A stretch of DNA of 64,000 bases, from positions 26,596,365 to 26,660,364 of the forward strand of contig NC_081141.1 of NCBI RefSeq assembly GCF_958295425.1. Direction: 5' to 3'. Of this stretch, positions 51,301-64,000 are shown piece after piece (the stretch's first letter is position 1; every line of letters starts with the position of its first letter). The notes beneath the pieces are model-generated. The model was not told the DNA's origin. It saw only the letters and a program-made list of their open reading frames with translations, and made no database searches. Both the position numbers and the translations under genes were made by a program. The stretch is from Solea solea (Eukaryota > Chordata > Actinopteri > Pleuronectiformes > Soleidae).

Positions 51301-52109
51301 TGCAGACACTGCCCAACTGTGAATCGTGGGTAAAATCGTGCAAATAATAATCTTGTAGTGTGTCACCAGCTGTGGACACATTCCGCAAGTGTGTGAAATC
51401 CAAGGAGAGGAGTAGGAGTGTGTGGATATTACAGCTGGGACTCCCTGAGCAATTGCTCCTCGGAGTTAATTAATTCAGGTCATCATTAAACACAGTGTTG
51501 GCAGTTGTAATCTGCAGGTTTCTTTCAGACCTCAGGACAAATCAGCGTAGAGGAAGTCAGTGGATTTGACTTTCACATGTTGGTCATTGTTTTATCTCAA
51601 TGAAATTTAACCAGGAAGTAGCTTAAATATTTGCTTTCCATGCACTCATTTTTAGTGAGAGGTAGAGATTATACACATACTATAAACTCATGAATATTAC
51701 ATTATACATACTGTAAATATTTAGTTATTTGGTTGGTTGGTTAGTAAGTTAGTGCAGTTAACTAACACAAACCAGCTGTGTTTGTAGCTGTTAATTTAGC
51801 TCATCTCTCATCAGCCTGACAGTAAATGTGAGAAAGCTTCACGACACTTTATTTAGGCAGAAAACATACAGTATACGAACAAAATAACTAGGTCACAGTT
51901 TATCAAAGGTTGGGTAGGTTAAGGTTAACCAAACTCACTGCTAGCCAACACTCTGACGCTAGTATAATAACAGCACCTCCTTGAATCTTTAAAACATTAT
52001 TTTAAAGAGAAAAAGCAGCTCTTTACCAGTTGGTGCTGGATTTTTCATCCACCACGTCTTTATACGCGGCCGTTAACGCGGGGCCGTTTTTGCTCAGGTT
52101 TACTGCCAT
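39325..52109 (-). CDS. dbnl: Drebrin-like protein (mAbp1/HIP-55), 15 coding exons
   Basis: Exons on the minus strand: 52027-52109, 49697-49752, 49389-49501, 49234-49308, 48075-48224, 47417-47494, 46612-46763, 46458-46512, 45181-45252, 44050-44173, 42879-42995, 40801-40893, 40571-40632, 40393-40477 and 39325-39461. Total 1452 nt, 483 aa (human 430). The N-terminal ADF-homology domain (about 1-135) reads [61 protein letters not shown]. Then [23 protein letters not shown], and [13 protein letters not shown] lead into a highly charged Glu/Lys/Arg coiled coil (about 180-280). [12 protein letters not shown] and a Pro/Glu linker with one YDEQ tyrosine follow. The C-terminal SH3 domain (about 427-483) has [18 protein letters not shown] and FPANYVEL. 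The protein links actin to dynamin-dependent endocytosis. The exon 2 acceptor has a pure C12 pyrimidine tract. Introns carry several mobile elements. Confidence 0.97.
39609..39699 (+). mobile_element. Non-LTR element 3' tail
   Basis: 'aagaatttcattgtacaggg', 'ttctttactgtgcatatgac' and a tail of 'aatcttgaatcttgaa' match the common fish retroelement end with a short TTGAATC repeat. It lies in the last dbnl intron. Confidence 0.65.
41209..42836. mobile_element. Possible DNA transposon remnant with short inverted ends
   Basis: The left end 'ggctacatccacac' (41219 region) and the reverse complement of the right end, 'ggctatgtccaca' (42824-42836), form a 13-14 bp inverted pair 1.6 kb apart. Both are the 'gtccacac' type of fish hAT-like ends. 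No transposase ORF is inside, and other repeats (41576 onward) are nested in it. The right end is about 40 bases from dbnl exon 11. Confidence 0.4.
41576..41840. mobile_element. hAT-like palindromic MITE, one end recognisable
   Basis: The start 'tagggctgcaatcaacgatt' followed by 'attttcataatca' is the same as the ends of the 50866-51218 element. The right end has decayed. It lies in a dbnl intron, nested in the 41209-42836 interval. Confidence 0.55.
43036..43078. repeat. GA microsatellite
   Basis: (GA)n run with single-base interruptions, just upstream (on the minus strand) of the dbnl exon 11 acceptor region. Confidence 0.9.
43191..43836. mobile_element. Possible inverted-repeat element containing the 6790-type repeat
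   Basis: The left end 'cagggctgaacaataaatcg' and the reverse complement of the right end, 'ctgtaggctgaacaatttag', are similar. The interior includes the 25-base block shared with 6950-6974. It lies in a dbnl intron. Confidence 0.45.
45129..45151. repeat. TG microsatellite next to dbnl exon 9
   Basis: Short (TG)n run about 30 bases from the dbnl exon 9 donor. Confidence 0.9.
48475..48695 (+). repeat. Dispersed repeat family, copy 3 of 3
   Basis: Collinear with 2640-2845: 'ccaattagtggtagtgaatt', 'gggagcaatgg', 'cttgctcaggggcacccagg', 'ggccatgggctgc'. It lies in the dbnl intron between exons 4 and 5. Confidence 0.7.
48720..49160 (+). promoter_or_regulatory. Promoter-like island with a + strand exon signature inside a dbnl intron
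   Basis: The stretch is richer in G, C and CpG than the rest of the intron. It holds a CRE-like 'attacgtcac' (48950-48959), two 'ggccaatcaca' CCAAT boxes (48972 and 49009 regions), and downstream a short leader with ATG at 49135 that runs into a strong donor, 'atat|gtaagtaga' (49153 onward). No acceptor partner is identified. It could be the 5' end of a mobile element or an antisense transcript. Confidence 0.4.
49755..49766. repeat. G12 homopolymer forming the dbnl exon 2 pyrimidine tract
   Basis: Twelve G on the plus strand are twelve C on the transcribed strand, directly before the CAG acceptor of dbnl exon 2. Confidence 0.85.
50395..50800. repeat. Dispersed DNA-transposon-like repeat
   Basis: 'gtgtttccatcatggtacag' with a downstream block 'ctagtgccatttcctgtgtc' resembles a family of fish repeats whose ends read 'gtttccatta(t)ggtac'. 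A related 'ccccgtttccaccaagcg' occurs at about 43911. It lies in the first dbnl intron. Confidence 0.45.
50866..51218. mobile_element. hAT MITE with intact 8-bp target-site duplication
   Basis: The element is 353 bp. The left end 'tagagctgaatcgattatta' and the reverse complement of the right end, 'tagagctgcaattaacgatt', are inverted repeats that fit the hAT YAGNG rule. The flanks are identical: CTGTTACC at 50858-50865 and at 51219-51226. The interior is palindromic 'taatcgattat' sequence without coding capacity. It lies in the first dbnl intron. Confidence 0.88.
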
Positions 52110-52271
52110 CGTTATACGCTGAGTACAGCTAGCCAGCTAGCTATCCGGGATGCGCCCTTCCTACTGGGAGGCGTGGCGGCGACGCTGATGCTGACTTTCA
52201 GCCAGGGTTGCCAGGTCTGCCGAACAAAACAGGCGGTGTCCATAACTTTTTCTTTATCTTTTTTTAAGAGG

Positions 52272-52399
52272 GACATGCGATGGACTGGCGGACTGTCCAG
52301 GGTGTACCCCGCCTATCGCACCTATGTCAGCTGAGATTGGCATAGCACCCACCCCGCGACCGGTGGAGGATAAAGCGGTAGATAATGGATGGATGGATA
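52272..52399 (+). repeat. Dispersed teleost repeat
   Basis: 'gcgatggactggcggactgt', 'ccagggtgtaccccgcctat', 'gctgagattggcatagcacc' and 'ggataaagcggtagataatg', ending in GGAT repeats. This is the reverse-orientation relative of 780-962. It lies about 160 bases upstream of the dbnl start codon. Confidence 0.75.
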
Positions 52400-53245
52400 C
52401 AACTTAGCATCTCAAATTTGACTTAGTATCTCATACTTATGACTTTGTATCTCATAATTGACTTAGTATCTCATACTTATGACCTAGTATCTCATAATCG
52501 ACTTAGTATCTCATCTCATATGTACGACTTAGTACCTCATAATTGACTAAGTATCTCATACTTATGACTTAGTATCTCATAATCGACTTAGTATCTCATA
52601 CTTATGACTTAGTAACTCATACTTATGACTTAGTATCTCATAATCGACTTAGTATCTCATACTTATGACTTAGTATCTCATACTTATGACTTAGTATCTC
52701 ATAATCGACTTAGTATCTCATCTCATATGTACGACTTAGTACCTCATCTCATACGTGACTTAGTATCTCATAATTGACTTAGTATCTCATACTTATGACT
52801 TAGTATCTCATAATCGACTTAGTATCTCATACTTATGACTTAGTATCTCATCTCATATGTACGACTTAGTACCTCATCTCATACGTGACTTAGTATCTCA
52901 TACTTATGACTTAGTATTTCATACTTATGACTGAGTATTTCATACTTATGACTTAGTATCTCATACTTATGACTTAGTATCTCATACTTATGACTTAGCA
53001 TCTCATCTCATATGTACGACTTAGTACCTCATCTCATACGTGACTTAGTATATCATAATTGACTTAGTATCCCATACTTATGACTTAGTATCTCATAATT
53101 GACTTAGTATCTCATCTCATATGTACAACTTAGTACCTCATCTCATACGTGACTTAGTATCTCATACGTATGACTTAGTATATCATAATTCCGACTTAGT
53201 ATCTCATAAGTACGACTTAGTATCTCATAATTATTACTTATTAAT
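52400..53245. repeat. Minisatellite, 21-bp unit
   Basis: About forty copies of 'gacttagtatctcatactta' plus t (21 bp), with variants ending 'cataatc', 'cataatt', and a longer variant with 'gtacgacttagtacctcatc'. It begins directly after the 52272-52399 repeat and ends in 'attattacttattaatatat'. ORFs within it are artefacts. A related array in reverse orientation is at 63640-63960. Confidence 0.95.
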
Positions 53246-56200
53246 ATATATCTTTATTTTTCAAGTGGCAGAAACAGACTTAGGGACCATAGACAGACAA
53301 CAGCTTTTCTTCATGCTGTCAGTCACATACCTCTATATTCGATTTACAAATTCTCCTCTTCTTTTCTCCCCGAAGGCTTTTCATTTTGAAGATGTGGAAT
53401 TTATGAAGACAGATTTAATCTGCCTATTGTTGTGCTTTACAAAGAAACTGGATTGGATCAGCACAACTGTTCGCTAGCTGAGCCGCAAAGTGTGAGTATC
53501 TGTGACAGGAAAACCTTTCTTTCATTGGCTATGTATTTAATTATGCCCAGAAACAAAATAAAGGGTGAATCCATGGGTACATTTTGTTTAGTACATGAGA
53601 GACTTATGGGAATATGTTACTAATCAGAAGGTGGTACTTCCCAGCTATATCTGAAGCTCTACAGCAAAAATAACTCATAAAACTGTAGATCTATGTACAA
53701 AAAAGAAAAAATAATTCAACCAGACTCAGAGGTAAGGCTTCAAAAACGTGCCCTCCGCGCGAACCTGGCAACCCTGATTTCAGCTTGGCAGGAAGCGGCT
53801 GAGTGGTGGCTTTCGTTATGAGCAGCTTGAGCGACCGAAAGCTCCGAGTTAATGTGCGTTTAAATGAAATTAAATGAATATAAACGCTGATATGAATCCG
53901 TGAAAATACAGTTATGAATCCTACTTACCATCCACCACGTTGTCACTTTGTAAAAATGAAAGACATGAACATTTATCTGTGCGCAAACTGAAGATTGTGT
54001 TGTCTGCACCGCACAAACCTTGCAGCACAGTCTAATAAATCAAACGCACCCACAGTTTTTTTTTAATTCGATATTTCTACAACTTCATCGTTGCAAACGC
54101 CATTGGAATAATGTATTTAAAATTGGAGAATTGAATTTTACATTCCATTGACTCAACAAACCACAACAAAAATCACCATTATATATATGTATATATATAT
54201 ATATACCTGACTGTAAAACTAGTAAAATACTCGGCATTAAACAAAAACCTTCTAAATTTAAATAAATCCTTTATAATCTGAAAAACTGGCAGACATAATT
54301 GTTACACTTATTCTGAGTGAATTTATTTTAATTTACATTTAAAGTTGGATTTACACAGTAAAGGGACGTTGTTTTTTTATTTTGAGGAAAAAACATATGA
54401 ACAAAGACTGTTTTCTTCTTAAATGTTATTTTACATGTTAAATTTCTTATTTCTCATTATTAATGAATGAAAATGGTCTGAAAGAATATAAAAAACATCA
54501 TCCACCACAGTTTCAAAATGAAATCAACCTTTATTTTTGAAACACTGAATGGTTTGAGTTCTGCAAGTTAACGACTAAATTGTGATTAAAATCTCGATTC
54601 TTAAATGCGGAATAGACACATCATCATGTGGGTGACGTCTTCAAAATTTTCCATTGTTCGTTAAACCACAGTTATTCACCACCACACATGCTGTATTTAC
54701 AGCAACCTTTCTGTAAGACAGTTTCTGTTTATTAAATAACTGTAACATTTATATAATGATTTACTCTCATCCTGACCCCATTTTTCCGACCACAGGCATG
54801 TGTGCCAAATTGGTTCCGTCAGCCTCCAAAAGTTGAAACAAATCTGTCTTTTCAAACTGACACCGACTTTATCCATTTTGTGATAGAAAAAAATCCAAAG
54901 TGAAGTCTTCAAATTTATTTTGTCCAACCCCAAAATTGTAACTTCAAGGTCACAATGACAAGGGCATAATTTTGACATTTGTTATTTGAAGGACACCAAA
55001 CTGATGTAAATTTCGCCCCAAAATTGACAATTTTTCTTGATGAAACTTGACAGATTTCTGTGCTTCCATATTTTATTTCAGTGTTCGAGATGAATGAAAT
55101 AAAGCTGTATATATTGTTCATTCATTTTCCTCAACGTTTTTATGTTGCTTCACTGAATCTTTGGATTGTGGACAAAATGTGACATTTGAGAGCGTATTTC
55201 TCCATTTTTCATGTCTATATCATGTTATTGTTTTATTTGTGGACAGATGGGGGGAAGCAACTAAGTACACATTACTGTTACACTACTTAAATGTTTTGAG
55301 GTACATGTATTGTACTGAATTCACTATAATTCACACAAAAAAGTATATTTTGCATCATTAAAAGCCAAAAATTCTGTACTTTTAACACTCGATTTGCACA
55401 AACTGTACTCTTCTATCAAAATAAATGCAGGTAAAAACGAGTTGATATTTGTTATTTATTTGAAGTATACACAAAGTTTTTTTATGCTGTGGTGGTATTC
55501 AAATAAATATTACAACATAAAAATAAACACAACTTAAAAAGGTGTGCAGTACAGTCTTCTTTCCATTTAATGTTTCATGTCATTGAATATGAACGACCTG
55601 TTATGACTATTTTCTCTGCAGTAGTTAATGATAAAAAACAAAATCTACATTTGGTGCCTAAACCTTGGTGTTAATTCTACAATCAGCTTCTAAAGACTTC
55701 ATGCTTTTACTATTAAATCTTCTTGTGTGTATTCAATAATGCCTCAATACCCCAAAAAACAATCCCTTTCCAAACATCATATTATTCCCTTTATATTGGC
55801 AGCGTCAGCAAATAAAGAGCAATGATTTAATGACGGAAAAAACAAACAAAAAAAAAATAAACAGACATCATTGCATTTCCTAAATACTTTATCCAACAGT
55901 CAAAATGGGTTACATTAAAACTAATATGACACGTCACAATCATGTTCAATTCTGGAGACATGAATGAAAGAGGAAAAAATGAAAGAAAGAACAGAGAAAA
56001 GCCTAAAACTAAAAGCTTAAGATACAATAATATAATATTAATTAAAGATCACAAAATGTGTCACCAACCTAAACAAACCTGTTTCACCGTGATGGAACCT
56101 CAAAAATAAAACGTTTGTAAACCGGATTGTAAATGAGAACAAAGAAAAAAATGATGTCCAAACTTCACGTCGACTCTGCGGGAGCCGAGTAACGGCCACG

Positions 56201-57595
56201 TGGGAGGGGAAAATATCGGAGCCAGATAGAAACGGGTTTTTAACCAGAAGGTTGGCTTTGTTGATTGATTGTTGCGGGATGTTTACACCTCCTCAGTTTG
56301 TCAGTTCATTCCTGCTACAGCTGGAACGCAAGAGACAAGAGAGGTATGTCCTCCCAGACACCAGCGTGAGTGACTAAATGACACATGATTATTGTGATTG
56401 ATCACTTTACACGTTTACAGTTTAATTTTTGGGGACTTTTACTGATGAAGTCGCAAAAAATAATTGACAGATGCGTGTCTGTGGAGACAAAGAGTGAAAA
56501 AAAATCTCAGAAATTGTTGATCGATGTTTTCCACCACACATCAAAGCGATGATGTTCTCAAATATGCTGTTTTGTATGTGAAACAGAAATCTGAGAACTC
56601 TAATCAAATAATCTAGCAAACTACCAAAATAGTTGACTATCAATTCAGTCTAATGGATTAATCACCGTGGCCTAATTTTCCATTAAAACATCCAGAGAGT
56701 TTTTAGCGTCTTCATCCTCGATGAACCTTATCCTTGACCTGCTGCTGCAAACTGCACATAATTAAACTCTAAACGCGTTCTGTGACCATTTACCATAATG
56801 GAAAGTCCTTCAACAGTCAATCAATAAACCCGATTTTCAGGTACGTGAACCATGTTGGCTCAGGCATTTTCCCCCCGGGGCAGTTCCGCGCTTCCGCACA
56901 CCTCATATTCAAAGCAGACGAAACTGCCGTGGCCATTTGACCTCAAGTAACTACACTCGCCCGACTTGAAGTTTCCCATTTAGTTTTTTTGTTTTGTTTT
57001 GTTTGAGTATCAGTAGCACCCGCTGTAACCAAAGGCCATTTCATTTTAGACAAACAGTAGCACGTACACGTTCAACAACAGCGCCGTTTTCTTTTCTTTT
57101 TTACAGCTGTTCACATCCCGAGAGTTAAAAATTCCACAACCTGAACGGAAATTATGACACAAACTAGTAAAAGATGACAAGGGAAAGAAAGAAAAGAAAG
57201 AAAAGTTCCCGACTAAATGACAACGCAGCCCATTAGGGTCTGTGTGCATGAAAAAGAAAACAACCAACAACAAAGAAATTCAACATTTGATCATGTTTGC
57301 TCCATCAGGAAGCACAAACTATTCATGAGCTACTGTTGTGTGATGTGAAGAAACCAGTGAACAAGTTAATAGAAAACTGTTGATAAAGGGCCCAGGTTAT
57401 TCTTCTCACCGTGGTTCACTGCATGCAAAGGCTGAATATTTGGTTAAATACCTGAGTAAACTTTACTGAGGAGAAGAAGGAGGAGGAGGAGGAGGAGGCG
57501 GCGGCTCACAGCGTTGCTGTACGCCAAGTCGTACAACAGTAGTATTTTGTGCACTATAGACACCAGCCATGCGTGGCTACTAATATGTGGGATGT

Positions 57596-57596
57596 G

Positions 57597-57625
<29 letters not shown>
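57596..57625. repeat. G30 homopolymer
   Basis: Thirty consecutive G. It is close to a GAG-rich stretch (57474-57498) and a G13 run (58153-58165). The exact length is likely to be unreliable in the assembly. Confidence 0.9.
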
Positions 57626-57627
<2 letters not shown>

Positions 57628-57639
57628 ATGACACATGAA

Positions 57640-57755
57640 CCCATTCAGACCTGGTATTAACATCTGTCCCGAGTGAATGCAGATTTAAACGCTAGCAATC
57701 CGTCCTAAATGTGTCCTCAGACCCAATCACAATTGCGATGGGTGTAAATATCCCA
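57640..57755. mobile_element. MITE-like fragment related to 8549-9057
   Basis: 'cagacctggtattaacatct' followed by 'gtgaatgcagattta', 'gacccaatcacaattgcgat' and 'gggtgtaaat' parallels the 8549 element's 'acctggcattaagatgcat' end and 'gattggatagcaattgg' interior. Only one end is clear. Confidence 0.45.
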
Positions 57756-58926
57756 TGGAAGTTGAGGCAAACGCCTGCAGGCTATTCTCATGCAAAGCTT
57801 GACGTCTTGTTCAGACAGGGATAGAAGAGCTACTGGATGTCCTACGTTGTTGTCCTCACGCTACGTGGCTATCAGGCACAGACCACACCCTGCCCATTAA
57901 GTAAAGGAACTATTATCAATCGAAATGCAAGCCTTTACCATACCAAACCAAACAAAACCGTGACGAAAACAGCAATTTTTGAATCGCCCAGACACGTCAT
58001 CAATGTGTATTTTAAAACATGCCAGGAGAAGCCAGATAGGATACCACGTGGTCACACAGAAAAGCATTCTAAAGACAAGCGTGAACAGTCATACCCAACG
58101 TTGTTGACTCAGGACAGATGTTATTACCAGGAGAAAAGGGGCTCAGTGAGGAGGGGGGGGGGGGGCAGCTAGCTCTTCACAGCAGCTCTCTAGTGTCCTC
58201 AAAAACTATACACTGTTGCTAATTCCTAATAAATTGATTGTGTGGTGGAGGCCAATTCTTCTTTTCATGTCTTTCACATTGTAGCGGGTTAGAGACAGTA
58301 TGTGCCAACAGGTCAGCTGCTGGTGATGGCACTGCACCATTTTTTTTGTGTTGAACGAGGAACATTCTGCCTCAATTGCACATACACCGTTTGAGAAAAA
58401 CAACATGGAAAAAGGCCACAAAATAAAAACAAGGAAATACAGTAATAACAAGACATCCAGTGAGACACAGACAGTACCTTTGAGAACCAAGGGCGATTCC
58501 ATCTCCTAAATCAAACTTTTTTCTTTCTTTTTTTTTTTTTGCTTCTGAGTTGCACAGATAGATATGACTGTCGTCAGTGGAAACATGAACAGCGACAATA
58601 AAAGTGATGATCACAATAGCAGTGTTCTATAGTCTGAGTCTGAGTGTGGTGCTATGGACTATGAAGAGTTTCCGGGTATTCCATATGGGAGTGCTTTAAG
58701 GAGCCCATCAGGTCCTGCTCAGCAGATCCCTACAAGTCATGAAGGACAGTACATGGTAGCAGCTCAGCACACGGAAAGCCAGGTGGCACTGTACCTCATT
58801 ATATCGCTTCCTTCTCCAAAAGATGGGCTTGTTGTTTAGTTTATTTTTCCCTCTGTTGCTCATTTGCCTCATGTAACAAATCAAATTTCTTTTTGTTCTA
58901 GTTGTATTTTCATCTCCCTGGCATTT

Positions 58927-63072
<4,146 letters not shown>

Positions 63073-63180
63073 TGCTTCAAATGGCTATGCTAGGCTAGGC
63101 TAACCCGTCAGCTAAAGAGAAGGAGGGGAGGCCAAGATGGCGGCGGTGGGAGATACAAGTGGAGCGTCCCCTTCAATGAT
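63073..63180. promoter_or_regulatory. ube2d4 promoter, possibly bidirectional, with a YY1-type motif
   Basis: The stretch upstream of the ube2d4 ATG has no TATA box. On the plus strand AAGATGGCGGC (63134-63144) is a perfect YY1 initiator-type motif, common close to the start of housekeeping genes, and it contains a + strand ATG. The motif is about 65 bases from the ube2d4 start codon, so it may set the start site of either or both directions. Confidence 0.55.
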
Positions 63181-63238
63181 AACGAATAATCAGAGGCGGA
63201 CAGGTGTCAAACAGAGCCGCGGTAATGTCCAACTCTGA
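63137..63238 (+). CDS. Short + strand ORF in the divergent promoter, unknown
   Basis: The ATG of the YY1-type motif opens a 33-codon frame beginning MAAVGDTSGASPSM and ending in a TGA. A donor-like 'cgcg|gtaatg' at 63221-63222 would interrupt it at VKQSR. It could be the first coding exon of a gene transcribed away from ube2d4, or chance. I do not recognise the protein. Confidence 0.25.
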   Translation: MAAVGDTSGASPSMITNNQRRTGVKQSRGNVQL

Positions 63239-63414
63239 CACGGTAAAAGCGGAAAACTGAGATTCGTCCACCGGCTACCACTCCTGAGAAGACACCCACT
63301 CCTAAAAAGGTAAAATGGAAGGATAAACGCCGGAGAACATCATAGTAGCCGTGCTAAAGGTAGCTAAAGAAGCAGCAGGGCTCGTCTGATTTGATCTACA
63401 GAGCACCGTGAATC

Positions 63415-63645
63415 ATGTTGTCTGACATCGAAGAGATAAAAGGTACAATAAAAGACACAATCGGTAGAGTCAGCAAAGCCCAAGACGAAATACAATCTGC
63501 GGGGGGACACAAAGTTTTGGAGTTAGCGGTACGAGAGGAGCTGGAGTCTGCGGCTGCGCGGGCTGTCAGAGGGAGGAGAGAAGGTGGTGGACGTTTGTCA
63601 AAACTTAACCCTATTCCACAAACCTATGGAAGACTAGAGAAATGA
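63415..63645 (+). CDS. Hypothetical 76-codon ORF, + strand, unknown
   Basis: It starts MLSDIEEIKGTIKDTIG and has a charged helical pattern (VREELESAAARAVRGR). It ends just where the 63640 repeat array begins. An 'aaaag|gtacaa' donor-like site follows IEEIK. The start codon context (aatcatgttg) is ordinary. The composition resembles the coiled-coil first ORF of some retroelements, but no other part of such an element is visible. Function unknown. Confidence 0.25.
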   Translation: MLSDIEEIKGTIKDTIGRVSKAQDEIQSAGGHKVLELAVREELESAAARAVRGRREGGGRLSKLNPIPQTYGRLEK

Positions 63646-63965
63646 CCTCATTATTATGAGATAGTAAGTCATACTTATTATTATTATTATATATTACGTC
63701 ATAACGAAGAGATAGTACGTCATTGTTATGATATAGTACGTCGTAATTATAAGAAAGTATCTCATTGTTATCAGATACGTCAGCATTATGAGATAGTAAA
63801 ACAGAATTATGAGGGAAAATATCCCATTATTATGTGATAAGTCATAATTAAGAGATAGTAAATCAAAATTATTACAAGATAGTAAGTCAAAATTATGAGA
63901 TGGTAATACATAATTACGAGAGAAAGTATCTCATTATTATTATAAGTCCTGTATCTCATCTACAG
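63640..63965. repeat. Degenerate tandem repeat related to the 52.4 kb minisatellite, inverted
   Basis: Units such as 'attatgagatagtaagtcat' are the reverse complement of the 52400-53245 unit with scattered changes. About twelve decayed copies are visible before the sequence breaks up near the window edge. Confidence 0.8.
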
Positions 63966-64000
63966 TTCATTCCTTTACGTAATTTGATTCAAAACAGTAC

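Larger units (their letters stand above)
53246..58926. other. Region between dbnl and the ube2d4 stop codon
   Basis: I find no coding exon. Its right part is probably the ube2d4 3' UTR, but I could not place a convincing polyadenylation signal. It includes a TA run (54180-54205), a GAG run (57474-57498), a G30 run (57596-57625), a MITE-like fragment (57640-57750) and a G13 run (58153-58165). The ORF at 57837-58172 has no recognisable motif. Confidence 0.5.

Noticed and set aside
52400..53245. CRISPR-like regular repeats
   Set aside because: Units are contiguous with no unique spacers, no associated genes are near, and the setting is a vertebrate genome. It is a minisatellite.
53121..53477. 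118-codon + strand ORF after the minisatellite
   Set aside because: The first third is repeat, the remainder has no recognisable motif, and there is no splice or promoter evidence.
57837..58172. 111-codon + strand ORF
   Set aside because: No recognisable motif, ends in a G13 run, and lies opposite the likely ube2d4 3' UTR.

Overview
The window looks like an ordinary piece of a ray-finned (teleost) fish chromosome. The coding sequence is split into many short exons with GT-AG introns. The non-coding DNA is AT-rich and full of CA, GA and TA microsatellites, minisatellites, short hAT-like inverted-repeat elements, tRNA-headed SINE fragments and the 3' tails of fish LINEs. No prokaryotic, viral or organellar signature was seen. 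The species cannot be named from the sequence alone.

Six protein-coding genes can be reconstructed exon by exon with consistent splice phases. From left to right they are: a phytanoyl-CoA hydroxylase-interacting protein gene (phyhip family, + strand, 3976-7884, 338 aa); a glycogen-targeting subunit of protein phosphatase 1 (PPP1R3B/C-like, - strand, 10285-11729, 295 aa); gins4/SLD5 of the replicative GINS complex (- strand, 15350-18302, 224 aa); arid5a, an AT-rich-interaction-domain DNA/RNA-binding protein (- strand, 20518-31015, 593 aa); dbnl, the drebrin-like actin-binding SH3 adaptor (- strand, 39325-52109, 15 coding exons, 483 aa); and ube2d4, a UBE2D-class ubiquitin-conjugating enzyme (- strand, 58927-63072, 147 aa). 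The last 900 bases carry a divergent promoter with a YY1-type motif, two short + strand ORFs of unknown meaning, and a tandem repeat.

The genes do not form a pathway; they are unrelated neighbours. dbnl next to ube2d4 matches human 7p13. The PHYHIP, PPP1R3B and GINS4 families lie on human 8p, while ARID5A lies on human 2q, so the window joins blocks that are separate in human.

Region by region: 1-3.97 kb is repeat-rich upstream DNA ending in a 0.5 kb minisatellite. 8.4-10.3 kb holds a hAT-like MITE. 12-15.3 kb is intergenic with LINE and dispersed repeats. 18.5-20.5 kb is intergenic. 31.1-39.3 kb is an 8 kb intergenic stretch with a 224-bp tandem duplication and simple repeats. 52.2-58.9 kb holds a 0.85 kb minisatellite and probably the ube2d4 3' UTR. 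No single undescribed biological system stands out. The most useful oddities are the arid5a start codon split across a 10 kb gene with only 4 coding bases in its first exon, a promoter-like island with a + strand exon signature inside a dbnl intron, a hAT element with an exact 8-bp target-site duplication, and the same repeat family in opposite orientations flanking ube2d4.
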